Assembly: GCA_007136595.1 (NCBI GenBank)
Contig: SLGQ01000304.1
Span: 1-12,807 of the forward strand
Length of the DNA: 12,807 nt
Source of the DNA: Candidatus Sumerlaeota bacterium
Lineage (GTDB): Bacteria; UBP6; UBA1177
Direction: 5' to 3'
In this document: one piece after another, positions 1 through 7,270 of the stretch
How positions within the stretch are numbered: the first letter of the stretch is position 1
Layout: each line of letters begins with the position of its first letter
The notes under the pieces: generated by a model
What the model saw: only the letters and a program-made list of their open reading frames with translations
What the model was told of the DNA's origin: nothing
Database searches by the model: none
Position numbers and translations under genes: made by a program

Positions 1-1445
1 ATACAGGTAACACCGGAAATACAGGTAACACCGGAAATACAGGTAACACCGGAAATACAGGTAACACCGGAAATACAGGTAACACCGGAGATACAGGCAA
101 TACCGGAGATACAGGCAATACCGGTGATACAGGAGATCCTTGTGGTTCGATCAAATTAAATGGAACAACCGGATATGTTGAAGTTGCTCACAATACGCTG
201 TTGAATTTAAGCGGTAATTGGACAATAGAAGCATGGGTTAAACAAACCGGCAACACATCCCAGCAACCGATAATGAGAAAAGGAAGTACAACTACACATC
301 CCGTTTATTATTTATATGGGCACTACACAGAGTTCTTCATTTATGATTATAAACCATACGGCGGATATTACTTTACCGCTTCCAGCAATGAGGATAGAGA
401 ATTTGCAACAGCAGCATCAATTCCCAAGTTAGATGAGTGGTACCATCTTGCCCTTGTAAAAAGCGGAACAAATTTAAGAGTTTTTTATAACGGAGCACTC
501 GAAGAAACAAAAACGGTTTCCAATAACCCCAGTACCACTACCGAAAACCTCTTTTTCGGCTCAAGAAGATCAGGCACCCCTTCATATTTTGACGGTCTGA
601 TCGATGAAATAAGGATATCTTCCGTTGCCAGATACTCAAGCTCTTTTACCCCTCAAAAAAGATTTACAACCGACTCTGACACCATCGGTTTATGGAATTT
701 TGAAGAAACAACCGGCACAACAGCTTATGATTCTTCGGGAAACAACTTGAACGGCACTTTGGTTGGCGGAATTGAATGGGTAAATGACTGTGTTGACAAC
801 TACACTATCCCCGACCCCGACCCTGACCCAGATCCTGACCCTGAACCATACATTGTTTTTTTTGATGATTTTGAAAGCTATGCTTACAATTGGACACTCA
901 CTGATGACTGGGAAATCGGAGAACCTGATTCCAGTTATCCCGGAACTTGCGAGATAACTCAAGCATTTAGCGGAAACAATGTAATGGCTACAAATCTCAC
1001 AGGAAGCTATTTGGAAACTAAAATAATGGATGCTGTTACCGCCTCCCCCCTCACCTTTCCCGATTCTGAAAAAATAACTCTTGAATTCATGGCTTATGTC
1101 TGGACAGATTATGAAGGCTCTCCCGGCTCAGTTACAGACTGGTATGACGGGATGACAGTCCTGTATCAAGAAGGAGGAAACAATCCCGTTGAACTAGTCG
1201 TTACAAGCGGAAACGCCTCTTTAATAGGCACTTTTGAAGCATATAACCCTGCAACATCGAGTTACACAACTAAAACAGGAGTCCGGGGACACAGTGCGGA
1301 CAACACATATTCAAGATTTACTGCAAATTTATCCCATTTATCGGGGAAAACTATCAATCTCGTATTCAGATATGCGTCCGACCCCATTACAAGAGATACA
1401 GACATCGGTGTATATATTGATGATGTTAAAATAACCGCGGAATAA
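1..1445 (+). CDS. Exported LamG-domain / MAM-like multidomain surface protein (5' partial)
   Basis: The gene enters from the left edge; the reading frame is open from base 3, giving 480 visible residues to the TAA at 1443-1445. A TTG at 201 is not the start, because coding sequence clearly continues upstream through the repeats. Visible order: TGN/TGD linker (residues 1-45), a LamG-like concanavalin A fold domain (about 47-263, with the family-type stretches TIEAWVK, EWYHLALVK, FDGLIDEIRI and GLWNFEE), a DP linker (about 270-282), then a beta-rich domain beginning FDDFES and ending IDDVKIT, which resembles MAM or choice-of-anchor-J modules. Cys47 and Cys263 bracket the LamG domain and could form a clamp disulfide, consistent with export. 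LamG folds bind carbohydrate or protein ligands; no catalytic site is seen. The role is probably surface adhesion or glycan binding (inference). The missing N-terminus should hold the signal peptide. Confidence 0.85.
   Translation, partial: TGNTGNTGNTGNTGNTGNTGNTGNTGNTGDTGNTGDTGNTGDTGDPCGSIKLNGTTGYVEVAHNTLLNLSGNWTIEAWVKQTGNTSQQPIMRKGSTTTHPVYYLYGHYTEFFIYDYKPYGGYYFTASSNEDREFATAASIPKLDEWYHLALVKSGTNLRVFYNGALEETKTVSNNPSTTTENLFFGSRRSGTPSYFDGLIDEIRISSVARYSSSFTPQKRFTTDSDTIGLWNFEETTGTTAYDSSGNNLNGTLVGGIEWVNDCVDNYTIPDPDPDPDPDPEPYIVFFDDFESYAYNWTLTDDWEIGEPDSSYPGTCEITQAFSGNNVMATNLTGSYLETKIMDAVTASPLTFPDSEKITLEFMAYVWTDYEGSPGSVTDWYDGMTVLYQEGGNNPVELVVTSGNASLIGTFEAYNPATSSYTTKTGVRGHSADNTYSRFTANLSHLSGKTINLVFRYASDPITRDTDIGVYIDDVKITAE
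3..137 (+). repeat. 18-bp tandem repeat encoding TGNTGN/TGNTGD linker
   Basis: Seven 18-base units run from 3 to 128, followed by a half unit (129-137). Units at 3-20, 21-38, 39-56 and 57-74 are identical (acaggtaacaccggaaat). The unit at 75-92 differs by one base, and the units at 93-110 and 111-128 by a few bases, mostly silent changes plus Asn to Asp. The array continues past the left window edge. It encodes a flexible, polar spacer in front of the LamG domain. Identity is highest away from the folded domain, which suggests recent growth by slippage or unequal exchange at the upstream side. Confidence 0.95.
810..848 (+). repeat. Pro-Asp dipeptide repeat linker
   Basis: Thirteen codons encode alternating Pro and Asp (last acidic residue Glu) between the LamG-like and the MAM-like domains. 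The codons vary (ccc/cct/cca, gac/gat), so the array is kept at the protein level rather than being a fresh DNA expansion. It is a stiff acidic interdomain spacer typical of exported multidomain proteins. Confidence 0.85.
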
Positions 1446-1454
1446 GACCTGATT

Positions 1455-3776
1455 ATGAAAATGAAAAAGCTCTTTTTTTATTCGCTTACAATTTTTCTTG
1501 TTTTTTACGGATGTAAAACCGATCAAATTAATTTGGAAAACGATGAAGATATATCTGAAAGAAATGACTTTCATATCATAATTGATTGTGAAGATACTGA
1601 TGTACCGGATGAAGACAATGAAACGGAAGATTACGATGAACCAGATACAGAAACGGAAGATTACGATGAGCCGGATGAAGACAATGATGAAGACAATGAT
1701 GAATACAATGATGAAGACAATGATGAAGACAAAGGGTGTGAATTGGATCACAATATGGAAATTATTGCATCAACACCCTACTATTTCATATACAGGAACG
1801 AAAACTCTGTTTCTATTTACTCTTCAAACTGCCAAAGAATATTATCAGAAATGAGACTTGATGTTGAACATGGAACTGTGGTAAGTGTCAGTGGTATCGC
1901 CCCTGACAACAGTAAGTGTATCACGACAAAAGATCCTTTATTGAGCGAACTAAAAGTAAATGACACCATTACTTATCTTACAGAAGCTATAAACAAAAAC
2001 CTTGTCCATAAAGGTACAATATCTGAAATTGATCACGATACAGGACTTTTATGCTTCGAAGAAAACTTATCTCTGAGCGGACTTAATCTGGCAGCCTACG
2101 GAGGAGGAGCCATATACCGCAAAGAAAACTTAATTACAACCATCACCATAGAGGAAACCGGAATAACATCTGACGGGAACAGCTTATCTGTTCCTTTAAA
2201 ATATGACAACGAAAACATGGAAACAAACATCACTCTTACAATAAACGAAAACTCTCCAAAAATAGACTTCAAAGTAAAAACATTGTATAAAAACAATAAC
2301 ATAAAAGTTTTCAGAGAATCTATCATCTTTGAGTTCAACTCTGAGCCTGAATATATTTTCCATAAAAACAAAAAAAGGAAAACAAAACCGTTTACACACT
2401 CCGGTTATTGGATAAATAAAGAAGGGGTTCAATTCGGAAGTGGTGAAAATGCCGCTTTTTCATATCACAACCCCCTTATATCTTCAATGTTGGTAAAAGT
2501 TGAGGAAAACGAGTTGAAAATCAATCTGGACAACATGTCGGATCACCGCTACCGTCAAGCTCCAGATACGGAACACCCTTTCATAAGAGAAAGGCATGCT
2601 TCTGAACACAACATCGGTGATATTAGAAAAAACAGTTTTTCTATTTATTTTGGTGTGGAGCCGTTGTCTGTCCCGAGATTAATGCATAATCCGGATGGTT
2701 ATTTGGCAGCTTATATTTGGACAGAACATGCAGATTTTGCAACGCTGGATACCCATCGGGCGGTAAATTTCGGCAGAAGTGACATAACAAGCGGAAACAA
2801 AGCGGTCGCCGGATTTGTAAAACATAATATACCGGTAACTAAATCTGTATATTATTATCAGGATGACACAAATGTAGGAATAATGATCAACAATGAAGAA
2901 ACCCTTTCCATAAATCATGAGTTCCTTGATTTTCTCAATCAACTCCACATCAGAGGTTTTGACATCGGACTTCATACCCCAGGTCACTTTAAAGACTCTG
3001 TTGAAAATATATTGGAAGCAAATTTATTTATGAACGAACATTTCAACAGCAAAACATGGATCGATCACGCTCCGACAGCAAGAGGCGACGGGTTTTCAGG
3101 AAAAAACCTGTTCAATGAGGTAGCCGATCAGTGGAAAGAACTGGGAGTAAAATATTTCTGGCACGCCGCATCAGAAGACAGGATAAAAACAAAACTGGAT
3201 CTGATGCTCGGAGAGAGTTCCCCTCTTCTAAGAACACCATTATACTGGAAACATCCTACAGTTACCGGAAATTATTTTATCTCTTTTGCAACAGTAAGAC
3301 ACTGGGGCCATCCCAATGGAAGTTTATGGGACACTCTTCACTCGGATGAAAATCTGGAGGAAATGATCAAAAACAGAGGCGTTTATATCAATCACACCTA
3401 CCCGTCATATATTAAAGCAAAATCTTTTTTTGAAGATGAAGGTGTCCTTTACATTGATCCGGAATTTGATGCTGTTTTAGAAAGATTGAGAAAGTATATG
3501 GACAAAGGGTATCTAAATGTTACAACTATTGCTGAAATAGTTTCATATTGGGAAAAACTTGAAAATATCGAAATAAACTATTCTTTTTCTGAAAATGGAA
3601 CAGAAATTTTTATTACCAATAATAATCATGAAAAAATAAATGGATTCTCTTTTGCCCTTGACAAGGAGCCTGCTAAAATTAGTAAAAAGCATAGCATGAA
3701 ATTTTTTGACGGGGACTACATAATAACTCTTGATATTGAACCTGAAGAAGCAGTGAGTATTGAACTTAAACCTTAA
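1455..3776 (+). CDS. Lipoprotein with acidic linker and polysaccharide-deacetylase-like C-terminal domain
   Basis: 773 residues. The N-terminus (MKMKKLFF, hydrophobic core to residue 19, then Cys20 after FYG) is a type II signal peptide with a slightly non-standard lipobox, so a lipid-anchored exported protein is likely. Residues 46-93 form an Asp/Glu/Asn-rich spacer. Residues about 100-400 are beta-rich and of unknown family. From about 415 on, the sequence resembles the NodB/CE4 deacetylase barrel: TEHAD (423-427) in place of the classical TFDDG, HTPGH (507-511) matching the H(S/T)xxH metal motif, WIDHAP (535-540), and NHTYP (646-650) near the barrel end. A short beta-like tail follows. It may remove acetyl groups from an extracellular glycan, but the altered first motif leaves activity open. 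The start lies 9 bases after the preceding stop with no clear Shine-Dalgarno site, suggesting coupling; ATG at 1461 is an equally possible start (two residues shorter). The 3' end overlaps the convergent glycosyltransferase gene by 11 bases. Confidence 0.8.
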   Translation: MKMKKLFFYSLTIFLVFYGCKTDQINLENDEDISERNDFHIIIDCEDTDVPDEDNETEDYDEPDTETEDYDEPDEDNDEDNDEYNDEDNDEDKGCELDHNMEIIASTPYYFIYRNENSVSIYSSNCQRILSEMRLDVEHGTVVSVSGIAPDNSKCITTKDPLLSELKVNDTITYLTEAINKNLVHKGTISEIDHDTGLLCFEENLSLSGLNLAAYGGGAIYRKENLITTITIEETGITSDGNSLSVPLKYDNENMETNITLTINENSPKIDFKVKTLYKNNNIKVFRESIIFEFNSEPEYIFHKNKKRKTKPFTHSGYWINKEGVQFGSGENAAFSYHNPLISSMLVKVEENELKINLDNMSDHRYRQAPDTEHPFIRERHASEHNIGDIRKNSFSIYFGVEPLSVPRLMHNPDGYLAAYIWTEHADFATLDTHRAVNFGRSDITSGNKAVAGFVKHNIPVTKSVYYYQDDTNVGIMINNEETLSINHEFLDFLNQLHIRGFDIGLHTPGHFKDSVENILEANLFMNEHFNSKTWIDHAPTARGDGFSGKNLFNEVADQWKELGVKYFWHAASEDRIKTKLDLMLGESSPLLRTPLYWKHPTVTGNYFISFATVRHWGHPNGSLWDTLHSDENLEEMIKNRGVYINHTYPSYIKAKSFFEDEGVLYIDPEFDAVLERLRKYMDKGYLNVTTIAEIVSYWEKLENIEINYSFSENGTEIFITNNNHEKINGFSFALDKEPAKISKKHSMKFFDGDYIITLDIEPEEAVSIELKP
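1620..1676 (+). repeat. 27-bp direct repeat pair in the acidic linker
   Basis: Copies at 1620-1646 and 1650-1676 are separated by three bases and differ only at two positions (dgaaccagat versus dgagccggat region). They encode the duplicated peptide ETEDYDEPD in the acidic spacer of the lipoprotein, probably a local duplication. Confidence 0.85.
1677..1733 (+). repeat. 12-bp tandem repeat encoding EDND acidic linker
   Basis: The unit gaagacaatgat occurs at 1677-1688, 1689-1700, 1701-1712 (one base change, giving Tyr) and 1713-1724, followed by a partial unit. It encodes the EDND-type acidic spacer that separates the lipid anchor from the folded part of the lipoprotein. Length change by slippage would stay in frame, since the unit is a multiple of three. 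Confidence 0.9.
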
Positions 3777-4980
3777 ATATATTTATATATTTACCTGAAA
3801 GTTTTTCGTAAGAATGGTTCTTGCAGACATACTCCCTTCCCTTTTTTCCCATAACTTCCCTTTCCTCAACAGACATATTAAAAAGGGCGCTTACAGCTTC
3901 AGCAATTTTTTCAGGTGATTCTGCGTCAACAGATATTCCGCAACCGGAATCTGCAACACAGTCATTTGCAGCGGAAACAGAGTGAACGATCGGTTTTCCG
4001 GCATAAAGATAGTCGTACAGCTTGTTGGCTGATACTCCGAATTTATAAAGATTGTTCCTGTGCCATCCTATATAAAAAATATCTGCCAGCGCCAAAAGAG
4101 ACTGTACCTCATTTTTAGGGATCTGGTCAATAAAGTGGATATTGTCAAGGTTCCTGTTTTGAACGACTTCCTTTAACTTTTGCTTTTCATCACCTTCACC
4201 CACTATCACAAAAGATATCGCCTCATTGTCTTTTAATATACCGGCAGCATCAACAAGATATTCAAGAGCGTTCGACTGTCCGATTTTACCTGCATACATC
4301 ACAATGAATTTATCTTTCGGGATCAATGCTTTAACTTCGCCTGAGAGAGGTTGAGAATTTTCCACCTCTTCAAGATCGATCCCGTTTGGGATATATCTGA
4401 ATTTATGTTCAGCCATCCAATGCTTTGTCATATGAGCTTTAGCTTCCGGAAGGACTGAAACAACTATATCGGACACTTTATAACAGAAATTTTCAAAAAT
4501 CTGGGTAAAAAGAACAAACGGATGCCCTTTTGAAATTCTCCCTATTTCGATCAGTGTAAGAGGCCAGATATCCCTCACTTCAAAAATGAGCTTGGCTTTA
4601 TATTTCAACTTATAAAAGTATCCATTTATTATCGAAAATGGTGTCGGTGAAGTTATAATGACAACATCCGGTTTCCCGAAATCTTTTTTGTTGATGGTAA
4701 ACAGCTTAAAAACAAAAGTGAAAGCGTTTCTTATCCTCCCGAGACTTTGTGATCTTGAGTACTTTGGAGTTTTCACCCAGCAATAATTAACACCGTCTAT
4801 CATCTCTTTTTTGCATCTCCCTTCAACTTCAGGGAGTTTTGAAAGAATATGGGTATAAGAACCGGAAAAAACTGTGACGGTCATACCCTTTTTAACGAAC
4901 TCTTTTGCCATATAATAGGGGCGGTAAACCATACCGTGAATCTTTGACCCGATCGTTTCGTTTATTATCCAGATATTCAT
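3766..4980 (-). CDS. WbuB/WcaI-like GT4 family glycosyltransferase
   Basis: 404 residues, cytoplasmic GT-B fold enzyme that would transfer a sugar from a nucleotide sugar to the growing lipid-linked repeat unit. The start MNIWIINE and the stretch EVRDIWP (134-140) are characteristic of the WbuB/WcaI branch. YIPNGID (196-202), YAGKIGQSNAL (229-239), VGEGDEK (260-266) and GVSANKLYDYLYAGKP (315-330) form the nucleotide-sugar-binding half. The Asp in KLYDYL, where many GT4 enzymes have Glu, is to my knowledge usual in this branch. WbuB itself is an N-acetyl-fucosamine transferase, but the donor here cannot be read from sequence. The ATG at 4980 has only a weak GTGG upstream, though the match of the N-terminus to the family supports it. 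It is the last gene of the operon seen here and overlaps the convergent lipoprotein gene over 3766-3776. Confidence 0.88.
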   Translation of the reverse strand: MNIWIINETIGSKIHGMVYRPYYMAKEFVKKGMTVTVFSGSYTHILSKLPEVEGRCKKEMIDGVNYCWVKTPKYSRSQSLGRIRNAFTFVFKLFTINKKDFGKPDVVIITSPTPFSIINGYFYKLKYKAKLIFEVRDIWPLTLIEIGRISKGHPFVLFTQIFENFCYKVSDIVVSVLPEAKAHMTKHWMAEHKFRYIPNGIDLEEVENSQPLSGEVKALIPKDKFIVMYAGKIGQSNALEYLVDAAGILKDNEAISFVIVGEGDEKQKLKEVVQNRNLDNIHFIDQIPKNEVQSLLALADIFYIGWHRNNLYKFGVSANKLYDYLYAGKPIVHSVSAANDCVADSGCGISVDAESPEKIAEAVSALFNMSVEEREVMGKKGREYVCKNHSYEKLSGKYINIFKV

Positions 4981-5018
4981 ATTGGAACCACTAACAAAAA
5001 ATTAACTTTGAAAAGGTA

Positions 5019-6155
5019 TTACTTTTCCGACCAATAATCAAGAATACTTTTATATATTTCTATCATCTGAAAAACATTGTCCTTCCAGTTGTATATTGAC
5101 TCCACTCTCTTCCTTCCGGCAAGTCCCATTTTTTTTCTGAGACCGCTGTCTGAAACCAGTTTATCCATTGCATGAAAGGCAGCTTCTGAATTTTTTCTTG
5201 GAACAACAAATCCTGTTTCACCATCTTTAACAACTTCAGGCAATCCTCCGGCATCAGACACTATTACCGGTTTTCCGCAAGCTCCGGCCTCGATTATGGC
5301 AACACCGAAACTTTCACTGTCATAAATGGATAAAGCACAGTATATGTCAATTATTGAATGGTACTTGGGGACATCACTGTGGGGAACCATTCCGGCAAAA
5401 TGTGTCTTTTCTTCAACACCAAGGTCACGGCAAAGCTTTTTAAGGTTGTGTTCATTGCTCCCTCCCCCAACGATCAGTAGTTTGAGGGGTTTCAAGGGAT
5501 GTTTCTTCGTCAATCCGGCAAAAGCTTCTATCATATATTCCATACCGTACTTTACTTCAAGGAGCTTGACAGTTCCTATTACAATATCTTCGTCATTAAA
5601 GGGTGTTAATTCGTTTCTTGAACCTTTAACCTTTCCAAAAATATCAACATCTATTCCGAAAGGGGTCACTGTGATATCTTTATCTGTGTAGGAAGATGTC
5701 TTTTTTGCCATGACATTGCTTGTGGAAAGGATCTTGTCAGCTTTTTTAAGATTGTGTTTTACAACCATCTTGTGGAGAAAAGATTTTTCAGGAAAATCAA
5801 AAACATCGTATCCCCACACAGATACAATATAGGGATGAAATCCGGTCAAAGCTCCCAAAAGACCGTAACTTGATGCAAAATGGGCGTGTAAAATGTCCGG
5901 TTTAAAAGAAGTTATCACTTTTTTCAACTCCGGCAAAACCTTCAAATATGAAATTTTTGACAAACCGAACAAATAACCTTTGCGGGAAGCGGTATCAATT
6001 ACAGTGCAGCTGAACTTATCACCATGAACTTCATATTCCCTACGGTCAAAATCTTTAAGGCTGAACAGATGAATTGTCACCCCTTCTTTTAAAAGCGATA
6101 GAACCCACTTTTTAGTATGTATCGAAGAACCATCTGAAAGCATTAAAAGTTTCAC
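5019..6155 (-). CDS. GT4 family glycosyltransferase
   Basis: 378 residues, retaining GT-B enzyme. The N-terminal half has GSSIHTKKWVLSL (9-21) and DILHAHFASSYG, typical of acceptor-side GT4 loops. The C-terminal half has TPFGIDVDIF, a GTVKLLEVKYGMEYMIEAF stretch, LLIVGGG, and the EX7E motif ESFGVAIIE with Glu281 and Glu289, followed by GKPVIVSDAGGLPEVV. All the main catalytic and nucleotide-sugar-binding features are present. It starts with GTG at 6153-6155, overlapping the TGA of the preceding gene (GTGA junction), with GAGGTG five bases upstream; translation is probably coupled. It is expected to add one sugar of the polysaccharide repeat unit at the inner face of the membrane. Donor and acceptor are unknown. 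Confidence 0.9.
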   Translation of the reverse strand: MKLLMLSDGSSIHTKKWVLSLLKEGVTIHLFSLKDFDRREYEVHGDKFSCTVIDTASRKGYLFGLSKISYLKVLPELKKVITSFKPDILHAHFASSYGLLGALTGFHPYIVSVWGYDVFDFPEKSFLHKMVVKHNLKKADKILSTSNVMAKKTSSYTDKDITVTPFGIDVDIFGKVKGSRNELTPFNDEDIVIGTVKLLEVKYGMEYMIEAFAGLTKKHPLKPLKLLIVGGGSNEHNLKKLCRDLGVEEKTHFAGMVPHSDVPKYHSIIDIYCALSIYDSESFGVAIIEAGACGKPVIVSDAGGLPEVVKDGETGFVVPRKNSEAAFHAMDKLVSDSGLRKKMGLAGRKRVESIYNWKDNVFQMIEIYKSILDYWSEK

Positions 6156-7267
6156 TGTTTCACCTCATCGTTATCATTAAGTTTTTCAACTACAAACCGG
6201 GCTCTTGCTTCCCAAGTGTTTTCGTTTTTTATTTTTTTTATGTTGCATATCTTTTCTGTTAACTCATTAAAATATTTGCCAGTGTCTGAAAAAATGTCCT
6301 CTCTTTCATGATCAACGACCCAACCTATATTATTTGAACGGACAAAATCTGCCACAGCCGTCCCCTCAGTGGTTAAAACCGGAAGTTCCCATGTAAATGC
6401 CTCGAAAAGCTTATATGGATATGCAAATTTCAGGTATTCAAAAGGTTTCCACAAAATAACATAGATGTCTGATGTCAAAAAAGTCTCCTTAGCCTTTAAT
6501 TCATCAAAACATGATACAGTCAAATTTTTATATTGATATATGTTATAAAACTTTTCTGTTAACTCAAGTTCGTTTTGTCTGCAAATAAGGTTGAGGCAAA
6601 CTTTATCATTACTTTTCAGAGCTTTAAAAAGCGGAGAAAGGTCATACAATGGAGGTTTGATTCCTCCAGCGTATATCAACCTGAGTTTATCGGTGCTTTT
6701 CGAGCTGACATCCCTTTTAAAGCCAGTCATCTCACATCCGGGGGGGAGAGAGAAAAGTTTCGGGAACTTTTTCCTGAATGGAATATATTCAGACATTTTT
6801 AATGATGGAAGGAAAAGGATATCAAGGGTTTTAATATATTGCAAAAGATCATAGTGATAAAACATTTTTGCAACAGTTCTTTTAAAAAATGGTGCCCCTT
6901 TTTTATATTGTTCAAACAACCAGTGAATGTCACGATAAAACAAACCCAAAGGAATTGCTCTTTTTTTTAAAAACCGAAAAAAACCGAAATCAAGAAAAGG
7001 GGCCGTGGGCAAATGATGTTTTTCTGTCAACAGAGTTGGCATAGTGGATGACTCTGAATAACAGAAATCAAACTTCACCCCTTTTGTGATCTCCTTTTTA
7101 ATTGAGTTTATCTTCTTTCGTCTTTCCTTCGCAGTTCCGGCAACAACATATACATCATACCCTATATTTTTAAAGGCATCTATCATCTTTAGAGGCCTGA
7201 GCCCGCTTGCAGACTGAGGGTTTTCATCTAACGGCAGAGGAATATGGAAAATCATGTTTTTTTTCAT
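6152..7267 (-). CDS. Divergent GT-B glycosyltransferase
   Basis: 371 residues, more divergent than its two downstream neighbours. The start ASGLRPLKMIDAF (20-32) after a short beta strand, LRLIYAGGIKPPLYDL (195-210) and the stretch WKPFEYLKFAYPYKLFEAF (273-291) followed by LPVLTTEGTAVADFV fit a GT-B enzyme of the GT4/GT1-like group. Here the PYKLFEA segment stands where EX7E-type residues are found in relatives. No signal peptide or membrane span is seen, so it should be cytoplasmic or membrane-associated. ATG at 7265-7267 is preceded by AGGT at six bases and lies four bases from the polymerase stop. The gene carries an A8 run right after the start codon and a C7 run near residue 175. Function within repeat-unit assembly is inferred from context; the sugar is unknown. 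Confidence 0.8.
   Translation of the reverse strand: MKKNMIFHIPLPLDENPQSASGLRPLKMIDAFKNIGYDVYVVAGTAKERRKKINSIKKEITKGVKFDFCYSESSTMPTLLTEKHHLPTAPFLDFGFFRFLKKRAIPLGLFYRDIHWLFEQYKKGAPFFKRTVAKMFYHYDLLQYIKTLDILFLPSLKMSEYIPFRKKFPKLFSLPPGCEMTGFKRDVSSKSTDKLRLIYAGGIKPPLYDLSPLFKALKSNDKVCLNLICRQNELELTEKFYNIYQYKNLTVSCFDELKAKETFLTSDIYVILWKPFEYLKFAYPYKLFEAFTWELPVLTTEGTAVADFVRSNNIGWVVDHEREDIFSDTGKYFNELTEKICNIKKIKNENTWEARARFVVEKLNDNDEVKQ
6161..6166 (-). promoter_or_regulatory. Ribosome binding site fixing GTG start of the GT4 gene
   Basis: GAGGTG on the minus strand, five bases before GTG at 6153-6155, within the 3' end of the preceding glycosyltransferase gene. Together with the GTGA stop/start overlap it points to translational coupling. 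Confidence 0.75.
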
Positions 7268-7270
7268 TAT

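Noticed and set aside
3..137. CRISPR-like array
   Set aside because: The 18-base units follow each other without spacers and lie in frame inside a coding sequence.
690..962. Minus-strand reading frame opposite the PD linker (VRVRIWVRVGVG)
   Set aside because: Its repetitive part is the complement of the PD codons; the + strand frame encodes recognisable domains.
201..1445. TTG at 201 as start of the LamG protein
   Set aside because: The frame stays open to the left edge and the upstream codons encode the repeat linker and the first LamG strand (GYVEVAHN).
1338..1751. Minus-strand reading frame with repeated FIIVFIIV that looks like a membrane protein
   Set aside because: It is the antisense shadow of the acidic 12-bp repeats in the lipoprotein gene; it has no ribosome binding site and no homology that I recognise.
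3775..3795. Possible bidirectional terminator in the AT-rich palindrome after the convergent stops
   Set aside because: The palindrome consists only of A and T, is imperfect and has no flanking T-run, so a stable terminator hairpin is not supported.
4981..5018. Internal promoter in the 38-base gap before the WbuB-like gene
   Set aside because: The gap is too short and no paired -35/-10 hexamers stand out; the whole region is AT-rich, so chance matches mean little.
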